In this document: piece by piece, positions 16,824-25,267 of the stretch
Layout: each line of letters starts with the position of its first letter
Numbering within the stretch: position 1 is the first letter of the stretch
Assembly (NCBI RefSeq): GCF_041770905.1
Contig: NZ_JBEUWX010000002.1
Span: forward strand, 1,798,001-1,862,000
Direction of reading: 5' to 3'
DNA from: Propionivibrio hellwigii
GTDB taxonomy: Bacteria > Pseudomonadota > Gammaproteobacteria > Burkholderiales > Rhodocyclaceae
DNA length: 64,000 bases
Notes under the pieces: generated by a model
Seen by the model: only the letters and a program-made list of their open reading frames with translations
What the model was told of the DNA's origin: nothing
Databases searched by the model: none
Program-made: the position numbers and the translations under genes

Positions 16824-17031
16824 TCTCTTGATGCTGTAGCGCTGTGCGGCAGCGCGCCCCGCTGACTTTCCTACCTTCTTTCTTTATCTCGCCAAAGAAA
16901 GTCAGCAAAGAAAGGCGACCCCAGGCGCAGAAAACTCCTTGTCGCGGGTTGGATTGGTACTTGTGCGGCGGACTTTATAACTCGCTCACGCTCAAACAAT
17001 CAAGCCCTTGTTCCCGCCTGCCGCCCCGCGC
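16824..17031 (+). repeat. ~200-bp dispersed repeat, copy 1
   Basis: This stretch (starting TCTCTTGATGCTGTAGCGCT) matches the reverse complement of 32718-32914 over about 200 bases with only scattered differences. It includes shared blocks GCGGCAGCGCGCCCCGCTGA, AAAGAAAGTCAGCAAAGAAA and CAAACAATCAAGCCCTTGTT. It contains an imperfect hairpin around CTTTCTTTATCTCGCCAAAG. Short frames inside it (FLCLAKES-type peptides) recur in many proteobacterial genomes as spurious ORFs, as far as I recall. Confidence 0.8.
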
Positions 17032-17039
17032 TTTTCTGA

Positions 17040-17145
17040 AATAGCGGCTTCCTTTGCCAAAATACGGCGTTGGCTTCGCCTTGCCGTACTACTCATACTG
17101 TCTGCGGCTCGCCGCTTTGTTTTTTGGCAAAGTCGAGCCGCTATT
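17040..17145. mobile_element. Correia-like miniature inverted-repeat element, copy 1
   Basis: A 106-base element has terminal inverted repeats of the form ATAGCGGCT-(N)4-TTTGCCAAAA: left 17041 onward, right ending at 17144. Its interior (TACGGCGTTGGCTTCGCCTT, then CCGTACT...TACTGTCTGCGG) closely resembles the interior of neisserial Correia repeat-enclosed elements, whose ends are TATAGTGGATTAAA. An inverted copy lies at 32449-32561. Confidence 0.72.
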
Positions 17146-17170
17146 AAGTTTCTGGAGCACCCCCTCGGAA

Positions 17171-17270
17171 CCACGCGTGGATAGGGCGTTTCCGGGCAGG
17201 CACCCCTGAAGCGCTTATAAATAAAGGGCTCCAGGGCAGGGTGCCGGGAGATGCCCTGTTTACGTGGGGT
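17171..17270. repeat. Palindromic repeat array C, three units
   Basis: Units start near 17172 (ACGCGTGGATAGGGC), 17212 (GCTTATAAATAAAGGGC) and 17253 (GCCCTGTTTACGTGGGG, opposite orientation). The spacing is 40 and about 41. It closes the first composite repeat block, 100 bases upstream of hemE. Confidence 0.8.
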
Positions 17271-17370
17271 TCAGAGACGTGTTCCAGAAGCCTTAATAGC
17301 GGTTCAATTTTGTAAATTAACGCATAATCCGTTTTTGTCCTGATACACCTATTGAACAATCAAAACCGTC

Positions 17371-18495
17371 ATGGCTCGACCCCGTAACGACAATTTTCTG
17401 CGCGCGCTGCTGCGCCAGCCGACCGACCATACGCCGATCTGGATGATGCGTCAGGCCGGACGTTATCTGCCGGAATACCGTGCGCTGCGCCGGCGCGCCG
17501 GCGGCTTTCTCGATCTGTGCAGGAACCCGGCGCTCGCCTGTGAGGTGACGCTGCAACCACTGGCGCGCTACGATCTGGACGCCGCCATCATTTTTTCCGA
17601 CATTCTGACGGTGCCCGATGCCATGGGGCTGGGGCTGTATTTTAGCGAGGGTGAAGGGCCGCGTTTTGAACGCCCCTTGCGTGAAGAGCGGGACATTCTG
17701 CGGCTGGCCGTACCAGACCCCTACGATCGCCTGCGTTATGTGACTGATGCGATTGCCCAGGTGCGGCGTGCGCTCGGCGATCGCGTGCCACTGATCGGCT
17801 TTGCCGGCAGCCCTTACACCCTGGCCTGCTACATGGTTGAAGGCGCTTCCGGCAGCGACTATCGCCATATCAAGACCCTGCTCTACGCGCGTCCGGATTT
17901 GCTGCATCACTTGCTGGCGGTGACTTCCGAGGCGGTGACGGCCTGCCTCAACGCTCAGATCGAAGCCGGCGCGCAGGCGCTGATGCTGTTCGATACCTGG
18001 GGCGGCAGCCTGTCGACGGCCGCATACCGGGCGTTTTCGCTGGCGTATCTACAGCGGATCATTGCCGGCCTGAAATGTGAACAAAAGGACGGCCGCGTTC
18101 CCGTGATCGTATTTACCAAAGGCGGCGGCCTGTGGCTGGAGGCCATCGCGGCCTGCGGCTGTGACGCCATCAGTCTGGACTGGACGATTGATCTGGGCGA
18201 AGCGCGCCGGCGCGTCGGCGATAAGGTCGCCTTGCAGGGCAACCTCGATCCGAATGTCCTCTTCGCTCCGCCGACGGTCGTGGCGGCAGAGGCCATCAAG
18301 GTGCTGGATTGCTATGGCGCGGGGCATACCGGGCATGTGTTCAACCTCGGCCACGGGATTTCCCAATACACGCCACCCGAAAACATTGCCGTGCTGGTCG
18401 AAACGGTTCATGCCTATCGCCGCAAACCTTTGTTATCGGAAAATAAGGCGGGAAATCCAGCCGGAAATCCGGCCGGACATCCTGAAATAGCGTAG
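17371..18495 (+). CDS. hemE: Uroporphyrinogen decarboxylase
   Basis: The enzyme decarboxylates the four acetate groups of uroporphyrinogen III to give coproporphyrinogen III in haem synthesis. The family N-terminal signature WMMRQAGRYLPEYR (with substrate-binding Arg residues) is present, as are DIFSDILTVPDAMG-type sequence, GFAGSPYTLACYMVEG and LFDTWGGSL. The 374-residue length exceeds the usual ~355 because of a C-terminal tail containing AGNPAGNPAGHPE, encoded by imperfect 12-base tandem repeats (about 18450-18485). The start at 17371 gives the expected N-terminus. priA follows on the same strand after an AT-rich gap. Confidence 0.96.
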   Translation: MARPRNDNFLRALLRQPTDHTPIWMMRQAGRYLPEYRALRRRAGGFLDLCRNPALACEVTLQPLARYDLDAAIIFSDILTVPDAMGLGLYFSEGEGPRFERPLREERDILRLAVPDPYDRLRYVTDAIAQVRRALGDRVPLIGFAGSPYTLACYMVEGASGSDYRHIKTLLYARPDLLHHLLAVTSEAVTACLNAQIEAGAQALMLFDTWGGSLSTAAYRAFSLAYLQRIIAGLKCEQKDGRVPVIVFTKGGGLWLEAIAACGCDAISLDWTIDLGEARRRVGDKVALQGNLDPNVLFAPPTVVAAEAIKVLDCYGAGHTGHVFNLGHGISQYTPPENIAVLVETVHAYRRKPLLSENKAGNPAGNPAGHPEIA

Positions 18496-18983
18496 AACAG
18501 ACCGGCGGCGAACGCTTGACTTATGCACAAAAATCAGCTTGTTGTGCCGGCGCATTCAAAAACTCGTTGATAATCAGCAAATTATTTTTATCTAATTGAT
18601 TATTAAAAGATATTTTTCTGATTATTTTTCAGGCAAGCCAATGAAAACCCTTATGGAACACGTAATTAGGCACTTTTTTCAGCCCAATTCCACAAAATTA
18701 TCCACAGAAAATGTGCATAACGAAAAAATCTTGTCGAGAGAAAGCGTTAGGCGCGTTTCGTAGAAAGCAAATGAAAAAGGCAGCACAACTACATGATATT
18801 TCATTCTGCTTTTGCCCCGTCTTTAAAGGGGGCGCCGTCGCGCGGCGGTTTTTCCGTTGTTCCAGTCCTTCCACCGTTTGTGCGGCAAGAGATTTTGCCA
18901 GGCGCGCCCCATTCAGGCCCGTGCCGCCGGCGCTGCCGCTTGATGGCTTGGGGTGCCTGAGCTTGTCTTAAAGAGCCTATTGC
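18496..18983. other. AT-rich hemE-priA gap with three DnaA boxes (possible origin-like or DnaA-regulated region)
   Basis: Three sites match the DnaA consensus TTATNCACA: TTATGCACA at 18521-18529, TTATCCACA at 18698-18706 and TGTGCATAA (reverse) at 18712-18720. Between the first and second, 18575-18640 is strongly AT-rich in otherwise GC-rich surroundings. No gene is evident. The right part (18800-18980) is GC-rich and looks like plain upstream DNA of priA. This could be a DnaA-controlled promoter region, a DnaA-titration site, or a remnant origin. Confidence 0.55.
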
Positions 18984-20993
18984 GTGCGCCAGATTATCCG
19001 TATTGCCCTTGATGTTCCGCTGGACGGCCTGTTCGATTATTACGCGCCGGCGGGTGAGCTTCTGGGCGCTGCCGACATCGGGCTGCGCGTGCGCGTCCCG
19101 TTCGGCCGGCAAATGCGCATCGGCGTGCTGACCGCGCTGCCCAAACACAGCGAACTGGCCGAAACGCGGCTCAAGGACGCCGATGCGGTGCTGCGTGACC
19201 TGCCGCCGCTGCCGGCCGAATGGTTTCGTCTATGCGAGTTCTGTGCAGCCTACTACCATGCGCCGCTGGGCGAAGTCATGCTCTCGACCCTGCCGGCAAG
19301 GCTGCGCCGCATCGACCCGCCACGGGCGAGAACACCGCGCCGTACCGCCCGAACGCCATTTCCCTGCCCCGCGCCGGCACTGACCGATGAGCAGGAAGCC
19401 GTGCTGGCGGCCATTACCGGCGAAGAAGGCTTCCACCCATACCTGCTGCATGGCGTGACCGGCAGCGGCAAAACCGAAGTTTATCTACGCCTGATTGCGC
19501 GGGCGCTGGCCGCTGGCCGGCAGGCGCTGCTGCTGGTGCCGGAAATCAATCTGACGCCGCAGCTCGAAGAGCGCGTAGCCGCGCGTTTTCCGGATGTGCC
19601 GCTGGTCAGCCTGCACAGCGAGCTGGGCGAAGCGGCGCGCGCGCAACATTGGCGGGCGGCGTTCGAAGGCGCGGCGCGCATCGTACTGGGGACGCGGCTG
19701 GCGGTATTTACGCCGCTGCCTGATCTTGGCCTGATCATCGTTGATGAGGAACATGACGCTTCGTTCAAGCAGCAGGAGGGCATGCGTTATTCGGCGCGCG
19801 ATGTGGCCGTGTTTCGTGCCCGCGCCCGTGATATTCCGATCGTGCTCGGCTCGGCGACGCCGTCGCTGGAAAGCTGGGCGAATGCGACCGACCCGCGCAC
19901 CCGGGCGCGCTACCAGCTGCTCACGCTCAAGGCGCGCGCCATCGGCGGCGCGCGCCTGCCGGCGGTGCGGCGCATTGACACGCGTCAGGAAAAATTGCAG
20001 GACGGATGCTGCGATGCTTTATTGGCGGCGATCAACATGCGTCTGGCGCGCGGAGAACAAAGCCTCGTCTTCCTCAACCGGCGCGGCTATGCGCCGGTGC
20101 TGTCCTGCCCGGCATGCGGCTGGATTTCGCATTGCCGGCGGTGTGCCGCCAATCTGGTGCTGCATCTGGCGGATCGGCGGTTGCGCTGCCACCACTGCGG
20201 CTTCGAGTGCCGCGTGCCGAAACATTGTCCAACCTGCGGTAACCAGGACATCATGCCCTTCGGGCGCGGCACGCAACGGCTGGAAGCGGCGCTCGCCGCG
20301 CGCTTTCCCTATGCCCGCGTGCTGCGCGTTGACCGCGATGCGGCAAAAAGCCGTAAACAATGGGAAGCCTTGGTCGCCCGCATTCGCGCCGGGGAGGCCG
20401 ACATCCTCGTCGGCACGCAGATGCTGGCCAAGGGGCATGATTTCCCAAAGCTGACGCTGGTCGGCGTACTGGGCGCCGATGCCGCCCTGTTCGCCGCCGA
20501 CTGGCGGGCGGCGGAGCGGCTGTTCGCCCAGCTGATGCAAGTTGCCGGCCGTGCCGGCCGCGCCGATCTGCCCGGCGAGGTCATTATCCAGACGCAGTAT
20601 CCCGATCACCCGCTTTACGCGGCGCTGGTGCGCCACGACTATGCCGGCTTTGCCGAGGCGCAGCTCAAGGAACGCGAGCAGGCCGGCTTCCCGCCCTACA
20701 CCTACCAGGCCATGCTCCGCGCCGAATCGCCGCACATGGCCGATGCCATCGCCTTTCTGGCCACGGCGCGTGCCTGGCCGCAGGCCGCAGAGTATCCGGA
20801 GGTCATGCTGTACGACCCCGTCCCCATGCGATTGGCCCGCCGCGCCAATCTCGAACGCGCGCAACTGCTCGTCGAATCGCCTTCACGGCGGGTCTTGCAG
20901 GCATTTCTCACCCCCTGGCGGTCGGCTGTTGCAGCAATCAAAACGCCGTCCCGACTGCGCTGGCATCTGGAAGTCGATCCGATGGCATTCTGA
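18984..20993 (+). CDS. priA: Primosomal protein N' (replication restart helicase)
   Basis: This superfamily-2 3'-5' DNA helicase restarts stalled forks. The 669-residue protein has the N-terminal 3'-DNA-binding domain (IIRIALDVPLDGLFDYYAP), Walker A in GVTGSGKTEVYLR (near residue 160), DEEH box in IIVDEEHDASFKQQ, GSATPSLES, and a zinc region with paired cysteines (CPACGWISHCRRCAANL, CHHCGFECRVPKHCPTCG). It then has the helicase C motifs (GTQMLAKGHDFP, QVAGRAGRA). The start is a GTG at 18984. The protein is somewhat shorter than the ~730 residues of E. coli PriA. Confidence 0.95.
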   Translation: MRQIIRIALDVPLDGLFDYYAPAGELLGAADIGLRVRVPFGRQMRIGVLTALPKHSELAETRLKDADAVLRDLPPLPAEWFRLCEFCAAYYHAPLGEVMLSTLPARLRRIDPPRARTPRRTARTPFPCPAPALTDEQEAVLAAITGEEGFHPYLLHGVTGSGKTEVYLRLIARALAAGRQALLLVPEINLTPQLEERVAARFPDVPLVSLHSELGEAARAQHWRAAFEGAARIVLGTRLAVFTPLPDLGLIIVDEEHDASFKQQEGMRYSARDVAVFRARARDIPIVLGSATPSLESWANATDPRTRARYQLLTLKARAIGGARLPAVRRIDTRQEKLQDGCCDALLAAINMRLARGEQSLVFLNRRGYAPVLSCPACGWISHCRRCAANLVLHLADRRLRCHHCGFECRVPKHCPTCGNQDIMPFGRGTQRLEAALAARFPYARVLRVDRDAAKSRKQWEALVARIRAGEADILVGTQMLAKGHDFPKLTLVGVLGADAALFAADWRAAERLFAQLMQVAGRAGRADLPGEVIIQTQYPDHPLYAALVRHDYAGFAEAQLKEREQAGFPPYTYQAMLRAESPHMADAIAFLATARAWPQAAEYPEVMLYDPVPMRLARRANLERAQLLVESPSRRVLQAFLTPWRSAVAAIKTPSRLRWHLEVDPMAF

Positions 20994-21020
20994 CAAAGCG
21001 CGCCGGGCGCCTACCCGCAA

Positions 21021-21165
21021 GCCCGCGTATTTAGGGCGTTTCAGATGTGGGCGCCCGAAAACCCGCGTAAACAGGGCGTTCCTAGGCAGGCACCTCTGGA
21101 ACCCTTATAAATAAAGGGATTCAGGGCATGGGGGCCGGAGATGCCCTGTTTACGCGGGCTCCAGC
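21021..21165. repeat. Palindromic repeat array D, four units
   Basis: Units begin at 21021 (GCCCGCGTATTTAGGGC), 21061 (ACCCGCGTAAACAGGGC), 21101 (ACCCTTATAAATAAAGGG) and 21143 (GCCCTGTTTACGCGGGC, opposite strand), a 40-42 base period. It lies just past priA and ends about 30 bases before the left end of the IS1380-family element. Confidence 0.85.
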
Positions 21166-21196
21166 AGTGGTCCGGCGGGTGCGGCGGCACGGCACA

Positions 21197-22910
21197 CTAG
21201 CCCACATTTCTCACACCCTCACGGTTCGGCCCCCGTTGGCGCGGCTTTTTCCTTCACGCGTTGCCGTGACCGCGAGGATTCAGGCCCGCGAGCGGCCAAT
21301 GGAGTGCAGGCGGGTGAGGTTCTGCGGGCGGTCAGGTGCGTTGAGGGGGCAAGCGGCGCTGTTTGGGCATGAGACCGCCTCGCGCGAACGGGAGCGCGAT
21401 CGGATCAGCAGGGCCACGGTGGCGTGGCGGATCAGCCGGGGGCGAGTCTGGCCTGGGCCAGGCGCCAGGTGGTCTGGAACGGATGACTGCTGGCCATGCT
21501 GACATGGATGCGGCGCACGCTGATCTTGACCCGTGCGCCGATCTTGAGCAGTTTCAGGCGCAGGCTCTCGCAGGTGGCCTCGGCCAGTTCGGTGCCAGCC
21601 AGCCCGATGCGGCGCAGCGCTTCGAGCATGACGTAGGCGAAGGAGGCGAACCACAGCCGCAGCTGATTGGCCCGCATCGTCGCCGTTGAGGTGCGATCGG
21701 CGAACAGGTGTAGCTGGCACTCCTTGATGCGGTTCTCCATTTCGCCTCGGGCGCAGTACAGCGCCTCGTACAGTTCGCGTGCCGGCCAGCGCTGAGCGTC
21801 CAGGCTGGTGACGATGAAGCGCGGATTGGCCTTGCCCGGCAGCTGCTCGGCCTTGCCGACGACCCGCCGGGCGCACGACCAGCTGTCAAGGGTGCGGTAG
21901 GTGAAGTCGCGAAACCGCCGTGCGGGCTTGCCGGTCTGGGTGCATTCGGCCTGCGCCTGGCTCATCTCGGTTTCGATCTGGGCCTTGAGCCGGTCGTTCT
22001 TGGCCAGCCCGAAGACGAAGTCGATGTGCGTCTGCTCGCACCAACTCATCAAGGCATCGCGCGCAAAGCCCGAGTCGGCACGCAGCACGATGCGCACCTC
22101 CGGCCAGTGGCGGCGGATCTGGGTGACGATGCGTTCGAGTTCATCGATGCTGCCCGCCGAGGCATCCGTGTTGGCCCGGCGCAGCTTGGCGGCGAGCAGA
22201 TGTCGGCCGCAGAAGATGTACAGCGGCAGGTAGCAGTAGCCGCCGTAGTAACCATGGAAGAAACGCCCTTCCTGCTGGCCGTGCAGCGGGTCGTCGGTGG
22301 CGTCCAGATCGAGGATGATCTCGTCAGGTGCCTGCTCGTGCGCCTCAATGAAGCACGCGACGAACAGCGACTCGAAGGCCGCCGGATCGTGAGCGATCTT
22401 GTGATAGCGCGAACCGTCCTTGGTGTCGGGGGCATGTTCGAGCCGGTTCAAGGTCGACTTGCCCGCCAGCAGCTCGCAGCCCTTGCGCCGAGCGCTGAGC
22501 TTACCGGCCAGCGTGGCCAGTACCGGGTCACGGCGCAATTGATCGTGATCGTTCAGGTCCTCGTAGCCCAGCGCGATCCCCACGATCCGTTGCATCACCA
22601 ACGTGTGCACCGTGTGTTCGATCAGCTCCGGATCGCGCCCATCCTCGAAGCAGGCCGCCACCCGTTCGGTCAGCCGCAAGGTGCGATCGACCTCGCGCAG
22701 CAACAGCGCGCCCGCATCCGAACTGATCTGCCCTCCGTCGAAATCCACCGCCACCTGGCGGCCATCAATACGCTTCGCGCATGGGCTGACTACGGTACAC
22801 TGTGTCGGCATCGCGGCTTCCTCAGAGATATGGTTAAGTCGTTCTCGCAAAAAAACTTTCTTATATCTCCGGCCGCGATGCACCTTCTATCTGTGAGAAA
22901 TGCGGGCTAG
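21197..22910 (-). mobile_element. IS1380-family insertion sequence
   Basis: A 1714-base element is bounded by 19-base inverted repeats that differ at one position: CTAGCCCACATTTCTCACA at 21197-21215 and the complement of CTAGCCCGCATTTCTCACA at 22892-22910. It carries one transposase gene on the minus strand. I saw no clear target duplication, so the exact outer ends may be off by a few bases. It sits 20 bases past the stop of the K+ channel gene and next to repeat array D. Confidence 0.85.
21432..22811 (-). CDS. IS1380-family transposase
   Basis: This 459-residue DDE transposase starts at the ATG at 22811 behind AGGAAG; an upstream in-frame start at 22883 would overlap the element end region and is less likely. 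The catalytic acidic residues fit DLDATDDPLHG (first Asp), LRADSGFARDAL (second Asp) and the GEMENRIKECQLHLFADRTS region (Glu) typical of IS1380 elements. The frame is intact from start to stop, so the element may be active. Confidence 0.9.
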   Translation of the reverse strand: MPTQCTVVSPCAKRIDGRQVAVDFDGGQISSDAGALLLREVDRTLRLTERVAACFEDGRDPELIEHTVHTLVMQRIVGIALGYEDLNDHDQLRRDPVLATLAGKLSARRKGCELLAGKSTLNRLEHAPDTKDGSRYHKIAHDPAAFESLFVACFIEAHEQAPDEIILDLDATDDPLHGQQEGRFFHGYYGGYCYLPLYIFCGRHLLAAKLRRANTDASAGSIDELERIVTQIRRHWPEVRIVLRADSGFARDALMSWCEQTHIDFVFGLAKNDRLKAQIETEMSQAQAECTQTGKPARRFRDFTYRTLDSWSCARRVVGKAEQLPGKANPRFIVTSLDAQRWPARELYEALYCARGEMENRIKECQLHLFADRTSTATMRANQLRLWFASFAYVMLEALRRIGLAGTELAEATCESLRLKLLKIGARVKISVRRIHVSMASSHPFQTTWRLAQARLAPG

Positions 22911-22930
22911 GCCGGGCTGCGCCAGGATAC

Positions 22931-24805
22931 TCAGCGATCGTCCGCGCTCTGCCCGGAAGATTCCGCCCCATCGCTGCGGCGATCCTCATCGGTAAAATCG
23001 GCGTCATTGGCCTCACCAGTTTCTTCTGGGTCTTCAGCATTTTCAGCACTGGCGCGCCGCGCTGCGGCAAGGCGTTGTTGCAGGCGTTCCCACCGAAGCC
23101 GCCGTTCTTTCGCCGAACGGAAATAACGGAACAGCCAGCTGCGCGGCACTTCAACGCCGGTCCGGACAAACTCCAGCACGCCGGGTTCGATCTGGAAGCG
23201 GCGCTGCAAGTCCGCCACGCCGCGCTGGCCGGCGAACAGAATACGATCGCCGGAGCGCAGCACGGTGTCTTCCGGCGGCAGGGGGATTTCCGTCTGGTTG
23301 CGCAGCAGCAGCAAGGCGAAGGCGGGCAGGCGCTCGGCGGGCGTTGTCGGATGCGACAGCAGGTCGGCGATCGATAACGGCGGATCAATATCCGGCGACA
23401 GTGCATCGCGCAATCCGGCATAGGAAGCAAAACAGTTAAACGCCCACATAAACGGGACCTTCTCGCCAACTTGCGTTTGCAGCAGTTCGATCGTGCGCTG
23501 CGCCAGGGTATCGTCATCGCACTCAAGATGGCGCAGATAGCGAATCAGCAGCGGCGAGGTGAGCAACTGCCGCGCCTTATGGGCGACGACTTCGGCTTTG
23601 ACGAAGCGCAGATTAGCCATTGAAGCGTCCACCAGGCTGGCATTGACGACATGCGTCTGGCGAATTGCTACATAGAGATTGTCATTGACCAGACGGGCGC
23701 GGTTGATCAGCGCCAGGTTAACGGCGACGGAGTCGGTGCCGGCCACCAAGCCAACGGCTCTTTCGATGCCGGCCTGGTGCAATTCATCGTCTTCCATCTC
23801 CTGCAAGCTTGTCAGCCGAACGAGATCATCCTCGGTTTTGTGCGCCGTATCGATGTTGATGAGCGAATAGCTGACGCCGGCCTGTTCGAGCGCTGCGGCG
23901 ACATAGAGCGAAAAGGCGCCCGACCCGCAGACGACCCAGTATCCTTTCGGCAGATTCAGCGATTCGGGGCATTCGCCGCCCGGCAGTCCGGAAAGCCATT
24001 CGATGGCGCGCAGCTTTGTCGCCGATCCCATGTCGAGGCGTATATTGCTGGCAAATGTTTCGTATGGATTGATCAGCTCGATGTTGCGGAAAGACTTCAG
24101 GTTTGCCTGCGCCATCGGCGTGTGCACTCGGGCGATGATGCGTAGCGAGGGATTGAGCACCGTGCCGCCGATGGCCACCGACTGGTTGGTTTCGTCGTTG
24201 CCGGCCATCGCCACCATCGCTATGCAGTGGCGATGCGTCACGCCGGCGTCGACCAGCACGTCGGGCAGGCGGGCGTCGCCGTCCCAGAAGATCGGGCGCC
24301 GCTCGAATTCATCGATCTCGATGCGCGACGCGCGTTCGTGCCGCTGTTCGATGATGACGATGCGGTAACCCATGCGATCAAGCATGCGCGCCAGCATGAT
24401 GCCGCTCTGGCCATAACCGGCAATCAGGACAAACGGCGTCTGTAGGCGCTGCACGCGGATCATGAAGCGCCGGCGGCTGATCGCCCGGCGAAAGGTGGGA
24501 TCCTGCGAGAGGTGGAAGACGCTACCAAGCGTATAGGCCCAGGCCACGACGCACAGATAGATGCAAACGATGATCCAGGCGCGCTGCAGATCGGTAAATT
24601 GATGGGGAATTTCGCCGAAGCCGATGGTCGTCGCGGTATAGCTGACGATGTACAGGGCATGAAAGAAACTCAGATGATCGGGTAGGCCGTTTTCATCAAT
24701 GCCAGGGATGACCACCATCCCCCACACGGAAATCGCATAGGCGATGACCAGCGCAATGAGTGGACGGCGCAAACGCCGCAGGATAACGAAGGAAACTTCG
24801 TTCAT
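22931..24805 (-). CDS. Kch-like potassium channel with two RCK/TrkA domains
   Basis: This 624-residue membrane protein has two transmembrane helices (about residues 13-35 and 74-96) enclosing a pore loop. The selectivity filter is TTIGFGE (59-65). A first Rossmann RCK/TrkA-N domain follows (VLIAGYGQSGIMLARML, near residue 125) and a second (YWVVCGSGAFSLYVAAAL, near 293). A TrkA-C-like region and a long acidic, Ala/Glu-rich tail (about 575-624) end the protein. It should be a ligand-gated K+ or cation channel of the inner membrane. It is 12 bases downstream of the small membrane gene and follows ntrXY, a neighbourhood where TrkA-type genes are common in betaproteobacteria. Confidence 0.88.
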   Translation of the reverse strand: MNEVSFVILRRLRRPLIALVIAYAISVWGMVVIPGIDENGLPDHLSFFHALYIVSYTATTIGFGEIPHQFTDLQRAWIIVCIYLCVVAWAYTLGSVFHLSQDPTFRRAISRRRFMIRVQRLQTPFVLIAGYGQSGIMLARMLDRMGYRIVIIEQRHERASRIEIDEFERRPIFWDGDARLPDVLVDAGVTHRHCIAMVAMAGNDETNQSVAIGGTVLNPSLRIIARVHTPMAQANLKSFRNIELINPYETFASNIRLDMGSATKLRAIEWLSGLPGGECPESLNLPKGYWVVCGSGAFSLYVAAALEQAGVSYSLINIDTAHKTEDDLVRLTSLQEMEDDELHQAGIERAVGLVAGTDSVAVNLALINRARLVNDNLYVAIRQTHVVNASLVDASMANLRFVKAEVVAHKARQLLTSPLLIRYLRHLECDDDTLAQRTIELLQTQVGEKVPFMWAFNCFASYAGLRDALSPDIDPPLSIADLLSHPTTPAERLPAFALLLLRNQTEIPLPPEDTVLRSGDRILFAGQRGVADLQRRFQIEPGVLEFVRTGVEVPRSWLFRYFRSAKERRLRWERLQQRLAAARRASAENAEDPEETGEANDADFTDEDRRSDGAESSGQSADDR

Positions 24806-24817
24806 GCGCCCGCCGGA

Positions 24818-25201
24818 TCAGCGCGACTGGTACAGGGTTTCGCTGACCAGAAGAATGACCGAAATGGCGTTGGCAAGCAGTGCGCCGCCGCTCAGCGAAA
24901 CAATGCTCGACATGGTTTCGCCGGTCATTGTCAGATGCTGGATATTGACGTGCCACATCCAGACGAGCGAGGCCGCCAGCAATTGCAGCATGGCCACCAG
25001 GCTGGTGGCCAGGTGCGTAGCGCCCAGATGCGTGCGATCGCCGAATTTCATGATCAGCGCGATCAGGTTAACCACGACGGCGCCGAACAGATGGCCGGCA
25101 TCATGCTCATGAATGCTGTCGACTCCCCCGATGAAAAAGCCAAAATTGAGCGTACAGGCCAGGATAATGACAAAACCGAAAACCACTTTTTCCAGATTCA
25201 T
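24818..25201 (-). CDS. Small four-helix membrane protein (possibly DUF6394)
   Basis: This 127-residue protein has hydrophobic segments near residues 5-27, 38-52, 64-85 and 98-120. It has a conserved-looking VVVNLIALIMKFGDRTHLGA loop. I associate this sequence with an uncharacterised family found beside ion-channel genes (DUF6394 from memory, unverified). It is 12 bases upstream of the K+ channel gene on the same strand, so an accessory role to that channel is plausible but not shown. Confidence 0.68.
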   Translation of the reverse strand: MNLEKVVFGFVIILACTLNFGFFIGGVDSIHEHDAGHLFGAVVVNLIALIMKFGDRTHLGATHLATSLVAMLQLLAASLVWMWHVNIQHLTMTGETMSSIVSLSGGALLANAISVILLVSETLYQSR

Positions 25202-25267
25202 GGATCGTTCCCTCCCAACACATTTTCCGGCGTCCCGGAACCGCCACGCGGCGGCTATCCAGTGAAA

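Larger units (their letters stand above)
16543..17370. other. Repeat-filled intergenic region between tauE-like gene and hemE
   Basis: This 828-base region contains no credible gene. It is built of four repeat blocks described separately: array B (16570-16747), a ~200-bp hairpin-bearing repeat (16824-17031), a Correia-like element (17040-17145) and array C (17171-17270). The last 100 bases should hold the hemE promoter. Confidence 0.85.

Noticed and set aside
22026..22910. 294-codon plus-strand frame inside the IS1380-family element
   Set aside because: Antisense to the intact transposase and running through the terminal repeat; a shadow frame.
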